A DNA stretch of 64,000 nucleotides from Sabellastarte sp. h YS-2021 (Eukaryota; Annelida; Polychaeta; Sabellida; Sabellidae): positions 87,477,566 through 87,541,565 of the forward strand of contig OZ024928.1 in the NCBI GenBank assembly GCA_964017235.1. The letters run 5' to 3'. The notes under the pieces were generated by a model. The model did not search any database. It was not told where the DNA came from and saw only the letters and a program-made list of their open reading frames with translations. The translations under genes were made by a program, and so were the position numbers. Positions 1 to 11,258 of the stretch are shown here, one piece after another (positions within the stretch are counted from its first letter, which is position 1; every line of letters begins with the position of its first letter).

Positions 1-411
1 AAATCAAGTTGAAAGCAGTGGTTCAACAATAGACACCTTATGACCTAAACGACCCTCCCATTGTCAAATTAACTGAGACAGAGTTTTGGAACAATAAGGT
101 GATTAAGATTAATCCTATCTATGCACTATAATCTAAAGAAAAAAAGTAACATTTAAGTAGAAAAATAAGTAAATAATATCATTTCAATTTAAAAAATAAA
201 GACTATGTGTGCAAATTATAAGTTGGGCTAATAACTGGAACCAAATCTTAAGATGAGATAAGCACAAAAAAATCTAAAATTTAAATATAAGTATTTAAAT
301 AAACTAGCACAGTTATATTCATAATTAAAACTACCACTGGAGTATGACATAACAAATTAATATTAAACTAGCTGGTTAATATTAAATTTTAGCTTAAATC
401 ATTCCTGAGTT
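1..411. other. AT-rich sequence, no gene seen
   Basis: No coding pattern is recognised. A diverged copy of the motif of the next feature (AAGTTGGGCTAATA) lies near 223. Confidence 0.5.
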
Positions 412-553
412 TAGTTATCCTAAGTTGGGCTAATATGTTCCAGCCCATCTTAAGATGGGCTTAGCCCATCTTAAGATAGGCTACCCAACTTAGGATCCTA
501 AGTTGGGCTATAGCCCATCTTAAGATGGGCTGACTCCTAAGTTGGGCTCCAAC
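412..553. repeat. Cluster of short palindromic units
   Basis: Two motifs alternate: TAAGTTGGGCT and the perfect 18-base palindrome GCCCATCTTAAGATGGGC, which occurs twice here plus once as a one-base variant. A diverged trace lies near 223, and a short relative (AAACTTAAGTTGGGG) lies near 9884. The arrangement resembles the arms of the foldback elements further along the window, but no partner arm is visible, so this may be one end of an element cut by the window edge or a solo arm. Confidence 0.7.
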
Positions 554-3252
554 AGTGACATTGTAAAGCTTTGGGTTATAAGTAACTCTGATTTTTGGTA
601 AATCTCACCGTATGCAGATAACACTGATATTTCTTCCAGATACTGATACCTTCAATAACGTAACAATGATGCAAATCACGCGGATCTTTGGTATTTGTAA
701 ATTGCATTAACACCCACCACCTATAGATTTGAAAGAATTCACCAAAGTCTTTACTTAGCCTTTCCAACTGGATTCCATATACAAGGGTGTTGAAAGCTGA
801 TTTCATAATGTAGAGGCAATTCTTAAATACAATGTATAAAATAATCATATAAATGTAAGCTGTTTATTCACAGAGACAGCTGCAGAATACATTTATCTCG
901 ACCTGTGGGGTCAAAGTTTAGTTAATATCTGATTTATACTTCTCAGGTCCTTAGGTACTTCTGAAATAGTAGAATGAGGGAGACAAGGCCTGGAAACTCA
1001 AAGCTGACCAAATGATACCATGGATGCATTTTGTCCATATGGTTTTGACTTTGTCATAATGGAGACAGAGATGATCGAAATTCCAGCATAATGGAATCTG
1101 TCACTAACAGCGCAAATTCAAACTTGGGCGGACTTGTGAGTAGTGTGACTGCTTTGGAATTTTAACTTGGAATCTGATGATCCACAACAGCGAGAGACTG
1201 CATGGTGAGGGTGATCAGATACATTGGTAGAATGACAAGCAGTGTGGCTGATGCCAGCGATTCATTTGAGAGCTTTCGAAAATTTCTTCCACGGCATACA
1301 GCCTGTTGTCAACCCTGCAAGTCTGGTTGCATAAAGTGGAAATCGCTCAGTCATCACAATGTGTGTTCTCATGCATTGGGATGCTACTGGACTTTTGAAG
1401 TTGTGGACTGTAAAGACAATAAAGTTGGTTGTGGGCTGATTCCTGCATTCAAAGATTGCGACTGCCTGTATTACACTCCCCCCCACCCCCAAACTGTTTG
1501 GTAATTGGCGGCAGATGATGTGATCATTCAGATTTGAAAGTCACCAATGGTGCATAAGTGTTCAGAAAATGAAGTGATCTCTAACTTGATAAAATATTTG
1601 ACATAAATGTGGATACATCAGGCCATCTTATAAGAAAACTATGATTTGGATATATATACCCCTGTTTCACTATCACGATTGATTGAAAGGCCTAGCTGAT
1701 TTCAAACAAGGGAGGCTGCTACGACTGATCCTGTCAAAAAGAAATAGAAGAGCATACAATTTGTCCCGAGTAAACAATTATCCTCTTGACTATGTGTCAC
1801 AGCTTTTTTACAGGAACAAGATCACTCAGTTCTATTTTTGGTCAAAGATTAGTTGCATCATGAATGAGTGGACAAGACAGGTTGTAATGCATAAAACATG
1901 TCATAAGGTAGTTTGGCTGCGAGTACGCTTCACAGAAATGGTTGCTCATAAAGGCATGTTAAATATGTTCCACTGGTGTCTAAAATTGTTATGACAATTG
2001 CACGGAACTATCTCATGTACAATGTTTAATTTTATGAATGATAAAATTACATTCTCAACTCCATATTTGGGGATGTGAAGTTAAGCTTAACAACTAATGT
2101 AAATAACAGTCAATATCAACTAACAACTATAATAAAATAACAGATAATATTACATCCAGATTTAAAGCTGTATGTATAACTTTAGCTCATTTACATATTT
2201 TCAATACGAAATCCCTATATTTCCACATTTGGAAATTTAAGGCATTTCAAAGCAAATAAAATGCGTTATATTTTAAATTATTTGAGTTAATTTGATTATG
2301 TATTTTCTTTCATTTGACAATCAGAAATTGAAACAACCAGCCCTCAATACACTGTTTTTTGGTCCTGTGACTAGTTCAACTAATTTTATGTATTAAATTT
2401 TAAAAAAAGACTTGGAAAGACTAGTTTAGTTACTTGCAATATTTAGCCTGCAGCAAACACAATGTGCCATTATAGGGGGCACTTAGACATACTTAGAGGA
2501 ATCTAAACAAATATCAAACACAGTGCAATTTCCCCTAAGAGTTTCCATGTTTTAGGTGTTTAAACTTGCTATAAAAAGCCCTCAGTCTTTTGTGAACTTC
2601 CAAGACAGCCTCTGTTTTACAGGGATCAAGTTTCAAGACACACAAAACCAGTGGTTTAAAAGGCTGGGAGGTTTACCCTACAAATCACACAACCATATCC
2701 TCTCTATTGAATCCAGGAAAGTGATCAGAGAAATTGACCATGCTTTTAAAAAGCTCTACCTTTGAGCAAATAGTAGAAATTCAGGGTTCCGGTGTAATTT
2801 TAAACATTCTAATTACCCAGTTGTAATAAATCAACAGCAATTTCTGAAACAGCCTTTCTATATATGTCAATTAACAAAGCAAAGCTGTTTCTAAAGAACA
2901 ATGGGATTTTTAGTTAAGAAGGGTAAATATTGAAATTCTCTATTTAGTATTTGAACTTTTAAAATTTATTTAAACATGTGACTTGTTATTGTTATAGCCA
3001 CGCTTACACTAGCTCAAGTCAAAATGGCCTTACATTTGAAGCTATTATGAACTGAACAAAGAAAACCCACAGAGAATGTTTTCCTCGATTTTTGTCATTG
3101 GGTTTCTCCTCTTTTGTTTTATAAAGCAAATAGATGAGCTCGATTTTCACAAGAGAAACTTGTTCATTTCATTTTAAGTGATGTGAGATTAGGGAAACAA
3201 AACTATACTCATTTAAAAACAAGATGTAACTAGCTTGGCTTAGTAGGGTAGA

Positions 3253-3285
<33 letters not shown>

Positions 3286-3583
3286 CTAAACATATTTGTG
3301 TTTACCACAGCTGTGGGAGCTTTCATGGATAATGCTATTAGGGATATGTTAATATTCTTCTCTGAATTATTCTACTATTATTTGGTTTTAAACTTGAATT
3401 TGACTTCTTTTACTGACTTAATCTTGTATGGGATAAAATATACGAGATTCCTATAGTTACTAGTTCAGAAATGACCATGAGATCGTTAAAGCTGAAGCTG
3501 GACACTTCACCAGTGGCCTGAATGTTACAAGTTATTCAATTCAGTTTAACCTTCAGAAGAATGTATAAACAAATATATATATA
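554..3583. other. Non-coding stretch, no gene recognised
   Basis: Open frames at about 1202-1504, 1683-1994 and 2556-2765 give proteins without recognisable motifs and without splice or neighbour support. A (TA)n run lies at about 3252-3276. The function is unknown. Confidence 0.5.
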
Positions 3584-5068
3584 TATATGTCGTGTACAAG
3601 TTGGGATTTTGTACAAGTTATAACTTGTACAAAATCTTGTACAAGTTATAACTTGTACGGCTGAGTTGTACAAGTTATAACTTGTACAAAATCGTTTTCA
3701 AATTTTGTACAAGTTATAACTTGTACAGATTTTGTGTTTGTAAAATGCTTAACTTGTACAAATGAGTTGTACAAGTTAGGCCAATACACTTTTTAATGGT
3801 TTTGAAGCTGTACAGGTAAGTTTTTAATAGTTTTTGGCTCCTATAAAGCCTGCCTTAATTAACTGATTGCAGTTAATGGTGTAATTTAGGTGAACAAGTT
3901 AGGCCAATGCTTTTTAATCGTTTTCAAGCTCTAAAACTTCAAGTTTTATAAATAAGTTTGAACTTCCTTTCTCCAAATCTGTAATATTTAAAATTTATTT
4001 AAAGTACATCAATAGCAATTGAATAAAGTAGTAGTGCAAGGTGACACAGGTTATAAGTGATAAGGAAATTAGAAAGTTAATTACACAAACAACTGAGTTA
4101 CATTACAGATAAGCACTTTTGCACCAAAATCATTTCATTCATTTTAAACAGTGTGGATTTATACAGGTTGCACTTGAAAGACTTAAGAAACCCTTTGTTG
4201 ATTAAGATGGGTTAAATGGTGGGTGTTAGTTTTTAACATGATTGTAATTGACTGACAAAAGGGACTTCTAAAGGTTGCCACACATTTTATAATCACTGTC
4301 AATAAATGCAGGGTTGATGTAATTGTAAATGTCTTACAAAAGGGGCTTCTTAAGCCTGCCTGACTTTTTATTATTAGTTTCAATCAAAGCTATAAGAAGA
4401 CCTTCAATAACAGTAATTTACACATTGCTTCTTCTGGCTTGGGTCCTATTTATGCATCCTTAAATAACATGTCACCCTTTTTTGCTTTGATCAAAGAAAT
4501 CAGAATTAAAAGGCTTACCATTTCATGTTAATATTCTGCTTATGGTGCACTTTGGTAAACAACTTAAACAAATTATCAGTATCACTTAATATTTCAAAAA
4601 TTTATTCCATTGATGACTTTGGAAAATTCTAACTTAAAAAGTTTAAGTTTTTGTTGGGTTAAATGGAATGCCAACATTAAAAGCTAATTTAATTTGAAAT
4701 GTGCAAAGCAAAAGTATATTAAAAATATATGTCAGTCAAGCCATATCTATCTATTTAAATCTTTCTGCATAAACTGATATAGAATTTATCACATTACTAT
4801 AGTTACCTTACTTGGAATACCTATATTCAAACCTACTGTAATTTGAAAAGTTAAAAGTAAAACATATTACCAAACATCAATAAAGAATAGTGCTGTACAA
4901 GTTATAACTTGTACAGGCATAATTTTTGTACAAGTTATAACTTGTACAAAATTTGAAAAAGATTTTGTACAAGTTATAACTTGTACAACTCAGCCGTACA
5001 AGTTATAACTTGTACAAGATTTTGTACAAGTTATAACTTGTACAAAATCCCAACTTGTACATGACATA
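3584..5068. mobile_element. Foldback element with palindrome-built inverted arms
   Basis: The two ends are inverted copies of about 145 bp (roughly 3586-3727 and 4915-5067) that differ at only a few bases. Each arm is built from the perfect 20-base palindrome GTACAAGTTATAACTTGTAC: four copies in the left arm and five on the right. Both ends sit in (TA)n runs, so the target duplication cannot be resolved but is consistent with TA. The 1.1-kb centre holds no convincing ORF, so this is probably a non-autonomous foldback or MITE-like DNA element. The transposase family is unknown. Confidence 0.8.
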
Positions 5069-5959
5069 TATATATAAACTTTAATTGTTTCTTACACTCT
5101 TGTATTTGATCAATTGATTCTTACCTCTGTGCTCATGGGTTTGAGTCCAGTTCCTGATAAATATATTGGATATACTAATGGTCTTTATTGGTATGACCAG
5201 AGCTATTGAAATGGATGTAAAGCTGTCACTCTGATCTTGACTTTGGTGTAAAATATATAATATATCAAATATATAATATAATGTCCAATATACTTCCATG
5301 TGTAAAGATATCTCTGGGGTACGATACTGTGCCACAAGAAGAATATGTCTATATTCATTAGTATTTCCTGATGTATACCTTATGGGGCTTTCATATTTAT
5401 CTGGACAGATTTATTCTTATAGGCTCCCCAGTTGCAGTAAAATAAATATATGTTCACAAAAAGGTGTGATGTCACGATGCTTCTTTGCTATAACAGGAAA
5501 ATAAATGGCAGTTAACTGAGCCCCATGGTATCAAAATGTATTCAACTCTCAACAGACCTTCAAACAAAGTATGCCGAGCCCAACCCACTTAGCAGCAGTC
5601 AATATGGTCTCACAAAAAATCTATTCCTAACTTTTGGAAAAGGGAAAGAAATCAAACTATTTTTTTGTTGTAAAATATTACAATTCTAAAAGCAGAATGT
5701 AATATAAATATGAACAGTTGGTAGTAAATGTTTATTCTATTTTTTAACATTACTGTGTGTTGGAGACAAAACATTCAAAATATTTATGTTAATTGTGGTA
5801 CTGAACCAGACTACATAAAAATGTCCATAACAGGAAGTAAAGCCAAAATGAGAAAATAAAATTAAATATTATGCACGATCCTCTACTTTTAACATAAAGT
5901 AAATGAGAAAATGCATTGCTTATAAACCCGCAGGTTAGATGGTATCTGACTGATGAGGC
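5069..5959. other. Non-coding stretch, no gene recognised
   Basis: AT-rich sequence. Short ORFs at about 5081-5335 (minus) and 5298-5504 (plus) overlap each other and show no family motif. Confidence 0.5.
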
Positions 5960-6455
5960 TGCTATCCTGGCGGCCAGTGCCTTGGTGAGTAGTCCTTGAT
6001 TACTGTAACTCTTTCTTCAGGAGTCTGTCAAGTTTCAACATATGCAAACTACAGTGTATCCAGAACAGACTCTCGCTAGGATTGTCAGAAACTGTAACAA
6101 GTACATACGGACATCGGGGTGATATAATACAAGATACAACCATCAAGATATAATAGAAGGTTCAATTCTATCCATCTGTAAATAAATTTTAAAAAACACT
6201 TTGGCCACAGCTTTGCTTTTGATGCTCCCACAGTTTGGAATAATTTACCTGATGAGGTCTGTTCTGCTCCAGCTCTCTCTTGTTTCAGTAACAAGCTACA
6301 ATCTTATCTCTTCAAAAAGGCTCCGGTGTCTCCATGGTATTGGACTTGGCAACAGCTATGGAATGGTGATTTTGGAATTGGATTCTGGTGTTGTACTTTA
6401 GAATCTGCCTCGGCAGAAATTAAGTGCTATATAAATACAGAATAGAATAGAATGT
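5960..6455 (+). mobile_element. LINE 3' fragment (CR1/L2-like)
   Basis: Read in shifting frames, the plus strand gives the end of a non-LTR reverse transcriptase: LVSSRLDYCNS followed by a thumb-like segment, then APTVWNNLPDEV and KLQSYLFKKA. These are typical of the C-terminus of CR1/L2/Rex-type LINE proteins. The sequence ends in CTATATAAATACA followed by a short (GAATA)n run, a usual LINE 3' tail. Frameshifts show it is dead and 5'-truncated. Confidence 0.8.
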
Positions 6456-6847
6456 TTTGAGGCTGCACCATAGAATAAGTACGTCACCTTTGAGGCTATC
6501 ATTATGTCAAATTTCGTCATTCTAATAAATAAAATGGTCAATTGTTACCAAAGCCCGATTTAGATCACATTTCCCCCTACTTTCCATTGGTCAGTAAGCA
6601 TTCAGTTATACCTGCTACCCAAAGAAAGAGAAACGTCCATGGACCTGAAACTGCAGGCCTTGGTGGAAAATAGTCAACAGCTAGTTGTGACATTCAGTTA
6701 CTTACCTCACTCCTCTGTAGACGTGTTTTTGAACCAAGTATATATACTGAGTGACTTTCCTGCTGTGATCTTATGCCCAATTCACACATTGGTGATATTT
6801 GCCTTGGATATACATCACATCAAATATGGATAACTTTAAACATTTTC
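6456..6847. other. Non-coding spacer
   Basis: No motif is seen. It separates the LINE tail from the Harbinger remnant. Confidence 0.4.
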
Positions 6848-7820
6848 GGAATATAATCATGATGGAGAGACCAGTCCCTGTTAAAAGCAAGAGGCCATCA
6901 AGGCCAAAGAAGTCGGAGACACCTGTGACTGAACAGCCCACTATTTTTACTGCAGCAACTGGGTCCACATAGCCTTCTAACACAGCACAGTCTTCAGTCA
7001 CCACACAGTCATCAGGCACCGCGCAATCAGCATGTAGGACACAGTCAGCCCTGCCTGGTGATGACTCCTAGCCTAAGGAGTCAGAGATGGACATACACTG
7101 CCAGGAACAAACACAGCAGTCTGAGGATCTTGCATAGAAGAAAAAAATGGTCAGACTCACAGATGCCCAAAGAAGATGCTATAGTTGAGTGGTTGAAGGA
7201 AAATGTACTGATCTGCAATAAAGGGAAGAAAGGCTACTGATATGTGGCTGTTGGACCCCAACTGGCGATCGGGAACATCTCGTGATTGTTCTTCCACAAA
7301 CTTTGAATGGTTTAGGCCACTATAATGTGATTTTAATTCTTGACTTAAAAGTTTGATAACTAAAGAAAATGTGAAATGCAAAAAGTATGATGATAGAAAC
7401 TACCCTGAACTTACCTGAAAGTGTTTTATAATTTTGTTTTATAATTTTACAATCTTTATTTCACTCTGGCTTGTAAAGTTTGCTACTTCAAAGTACTTCT
7501 TAATATCCCGGTGTGTCACTGTTTCAGTATCAAGCAAAAATGTCCAGAGCTTCTGTAAGGAAAAAGTACTTAAAATTTGTATCTCAATGAAAGTACATCT
7601 GTACAACCTAAAGCTTAGTATTGTATTTCACCTTTGTATTTCGCAGCCTCTGACCTGAAAATCTGGTTCAGGGGCATGCAAACACATTACAGAAAGCTGA
7701 CCTTCAAGAAGTCAGATTATGGTTCCAAAATACACAGACAGAGACATCTGGATCCTCACCACCTTTAGTTTCCTGGAAGACCACATTTCCCGGGTTCCCT
7801 CCAGGCAGTCCTGCATTGTA
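6848..7820 (+). pseudogene. MADF/Myb-SANT-like protein remnant of a PIF/Harbinger transposon
   Basis: Two coding-like blocks lie on the plus strand. The first, about 6848-7240, has a low-complexity S/T/Q-rich lead, then a helix resembling the start of a MADF/Myb-SANT domain (LTDAQEDAIVEWLKEN). It is broken by several in-frame stops. The second, about 7636-7817, reads DLKIWFRGMQTHYRKLTFKK and, after a frameshift, TDRDIWILTTFSFLEDHI, which fits the rest of the same domain. The second block ends at a GTAAGTA donor, so a two-exon gene is likely. PIF/Harbinger elements carry such a DNA-binding ORF beside their transposase, and a transposase fragment lies just downstream in convergent orientation. 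Confidence 0.7.
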
Positions 7821-8244
7821 AGTATACACTCAGAAATAAGTAATTCCTCTTTACAGCAATTTTAAAAGTTTGCATTTTGAGGAATGTTCAACTATTTTTC
7901 AGAAAATAATGACCTACAAATGTTTGAATATGAATAGTCTGATGTCTGAATAGTAATGTCTGAGTATGAAAAAGTTTGATGTCTAATTACAACTGTCTGA
8001 GTATGAAATAATCTGATATCTGTTTATCATTATGATATTTCTTATTGTTAGTACAGGTGTGGCAATACAAGTAGTGAAAATGAAATTTGCATTGTTATGT
8101 GGTTTTATATGTGAAGAAATAAAAATTTTTAATTTTTTAATGCAGGTGAATTTTTATGTTTCAGTTTATTCAGATATTAGTTAAAGCCGCCAAATTTATC
8201 ATCTGTGGCCAGCATTCAACAGCCCTCCACCCCGTCACCCCCAA

Positions 8245-8695
8245 CTCTGCTACTCCTACTACGGGCCTCTTGGAAGGGTTCATTAGCATGTGCACAGTCA
8301 ATATGCATCATCCAAATCAGGAAATATGGCATAGAACGGTCATTACCTGGGAGTGGTTCAGCTGCATGAACTTGTATAGAGTTCCATTGATGATGCCTGC
8401 ACTCAGTTGAGATTCATTAAATATCTGCGCATCAGAACTTGACCCGTTGGTACCCACATCAAACAATATCAACCCACATGAACTTGTAGTTGGCACCCTG
8501 ACTTGTAGTTGGCACCCTGTAGTTGGCTTCTGTATCTCTCACCAGTAGCCAGGAAGTGAAGTGTGACGGCCAGTGTGCAACCAGAGTTGAAGGACTTGTG
8601 GTACCAGGTATTAAACTTTTCAATTCCTGATTCTTCTCTCTGTAGAACTTCTTGAAACCTGTCAGGGTCCATTCTAATAAAATAACATCCCTCAT
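8245..8695 (-). pseudogene. Harbinger (HARBI1-like) transposase fragment
   Basis: On the minus strand, about 8695-8470 gives a segment with MDPDRFQEVLQ, LAVTLHFLATGE and a tyrosine-containing continuation, matching the helical N-terminal region of animal Harbinger transposases. About 8460-8245 gives VGTNGSSSDAQIFN, then an L-rich segment and PLPGNDRSMPYF, matching the region around the second catalytic Asp (the D of SSSDAQIF). The first catalytic block is missing. The join lies at a short direct repeat (CTTGTAGTTGGCACCCTG), so an internal deletion is likely. Frameshifts remove coding capacity. Confidence 0.75.
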
Positions 8696-11008
8696 GAGTC
8701 TAATTTAGTGACCATAGACCAGTCTTCCTGCCATCCAAGGTTTGATTCAATACCTCTGGACCCTGTGTTTACATCTTCTCGCCTCTCAATAAAAATTGTG
8801 GGTAAATTATTTCCTGTTCTTGGGCATCTATCTGAACCTCATGAATTTGCTGCAAATGTCTGAGTCTCTGCAAATGGTTTGCCATTTTCAAAAATTGTAT
8901 GAATGTGTTCTGCTGAAAAGCTATGAATGAATGAAATCTGTATCTGGTGCCAGCTTTTTACATCAAAATTGTATGTTTTGAGACACATTATCAACACAAT
9001 CTCAGTACATTTTCAATCATCCTAGCAAAATCTAGGTATCTTCGCCATGAATCGCCCAACATCACAACACTTTCCTGCCTAGTCGCACCTACATCGCCAG
9101 AGTACCTTGTCAGTTCCTTGTCCTTTGTCCTCGCAAGGGATTCTCAACAAACTTGTACTACATCTTACCTCTATTGAGGCATCGTAATAGGACATCATAG
9201 ATTTCGGAATTTTTAACCACCTGATCACAGTTCCCTGTTTCTTTTGTGTTAATCTTGGCGAATTGAAATTTGTTGGGATTCTACCTTATTCGCTATAACT
9301 GTTGTTAGCCCCCTTTGCCACTGTGTGACCCGGGCATTACTTGTTGAAAGGAACATAAAATCCCAACTTTGAGGTTTTTAAACAAAAAGCTTTTTAGGAT
9401 GGTTTGAGTCACAATAGTTTTCCCAAAAATTGTAGCAAAACTTGTAGGGGCTCTGAAAATGGTTCCCAGTCTATTAGTTTAGTAAACTTTATGCTATAAT
9501 TTTTGAATGGATCAACACGTTGATACTACACTTCAAAAGCATATTAAATTGTAGTTCCCAGAACGGGGAAGTGATGAAACGTACCTTTGTGACAATGATC
9601 ATTATCAGGTCATTGCAATACATATTTAGATGGCTGTTATCAATGATACAATTTCTTGTCTTGATAATACTTGTCTTTTCACTTCCTGAAACCACTCTCT
9701 CACTCTTCTGTTCTGGCACCATATTTGAAAATGTAGCAAAAGCTGGATCCATTTACAAAACTGTTATGATCATTTAAACTGAGGAAAATCTAGACATAGA
9801 TGGGACACGACCCTGGGACTCCCTACATCTATGTTAACTATAAATATTTATTAATGTCCCATAGAGTATATAGCCCAAACTTAAGTTGGGGCATAAAAGT
9901 TAGACACAGGACATGTAACTGACGCCAAGATATTCATTTAAATCTAAACCTTTACTAGCCCTACTCACTCCTTAATACTGTTCAGCTTGACCCCCCCCCC
10001 CCCCCCACCCCCCTTAACTTCCATTATTTACGCCAGAGTGATGGTTAGCTAGAGATTTTGAATACAGACCTTGGAATTTGTATAAATATTCTGGCTCTAC
10101 CCGAGATCAGTCAAATACAAGTGGATGTGTTTTGTCTAGTGGGAACTCTTTGGAGCTATTTATAATGAGGCTCATGACCATTTTGATGTCACAGCCTAAA
10201 ACAAGTTCACCAACTGTATACAAATTTCTCGTCCGGTTTGGTGTGCCCCGTTTAACTGCAGAATGATCTTGTTTATCCAGATACATGTGAAGGCCTCATT
10301 AAAAATCTAATTAAGTGACAGTGACAATTGTAAGACACACACATATACACATTGTTATTGATCAATTATATACTCTTGTTTCACAAGTGACACGCGGTTT
10401 TTCCCTAACGTTTTGACCTGTTTCCGATCATATCATTACCTATACTCCTATTGCTTATATAAATACATCATTAACATATTACTGCGTAGGTCTGTTAAAT
10501 AAACAGATGAGATTTTATTAAATCTAAAGATAGATTATTTCACATCACACCAGAAAGGAGAGAAAGGGAGGCACATCACATGGTAGTAATTGTCATTGTT
10601 CAAACTAAAGAATTCACCGTTTTGTTAATAAAAAACTTGATAACACTTTGTTATCACTGTAGTGAAAGTGCCAGCTTGTATTCAAAGCAAATTGACTTAC
10701 ATTTAGTGATAAAGAATCTGCCTGAACGTTTTTCTACAATATATGGAGTACGTTAGTCTATATTTTGTGCATGATGTTCAATAAGTCAAAGAGCGTGATG
10801 TATTGAAGATATACTGAAATTATACTATATTTAGACCATTTTTTAAAACTAAAATGTAATAAGACAATAACGTTTTACAGTTGGCTACACTTCAAATGTA
10901 TAGATGAATTTCATGGTTAAAACATGTTCCGTTGTACTACTTGGTATAACACTGTTATTTGGTTAACCTCCCAGTCTCTATAAGTAATAAAATATACATC
11001 TTGTGATC
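8696..11008. other. Non-coding stretch upstream of the galactosyltransferase gene
   Basis: No gene is recognised. A poly-C tract lies at about 9990-10015 (long C run, one A, more C). ORFs at about 9489-9777 on the two strands mirror each other and lack motifs. The last few hundred bases before 11009 should hold the promoter and 5' UTR; no clear core element was identified. Confidence 0.45.
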
Positions 11009-11258
11009 ATGTCAAGGAGGTCTAAGAAGTTACTACTGTTGTACATATTATCTGGAATATTGTGCATTATATTAATTGATAGAATTGATCGACTGAAATA
11101 TGTGAAGTCATTGAATAATCAGAACGCCTTACTAAGTGAACAGAAAGTTGATACGTTATCTTATTACAAGAGTGAACTTTTTAAAAACTGCTACTGGGAT
11201 GTGCGTAATGGCGAGGAATTGCAAAACATTTGCCAAATTGATTATAATTGCAGTGAAG
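11009..11258 (+). CDS. B4GALT copy A exon 1: cytoplasmic tail, membrane anchor, stem
   Basis: The ATG at 11009 opens MSRRSKK followed by a 16-residue hydrophobic segment and a charged stem. The exon ends in GAAG before GTAAGA with one base of the next codon left over, and that base pairs with exon 2 to make a Gly codon. An in-frame GTG six bases upstream (11003) would add two residues, but ATG is the expected start. Confidence 0.72.

Noticed and set aside
1202-1504. 100-aa Cys-rich ORF
   Set aside because: No domain pattern; an overlapping ORF on the other strand is equally long; chance is likely.
3584-5068. ACAAGTTATAACTTGT palindromes as transcription-factor binding sites
   Set aside because: They form matched inverted arms of an element, so transposition explains them better than regulation.
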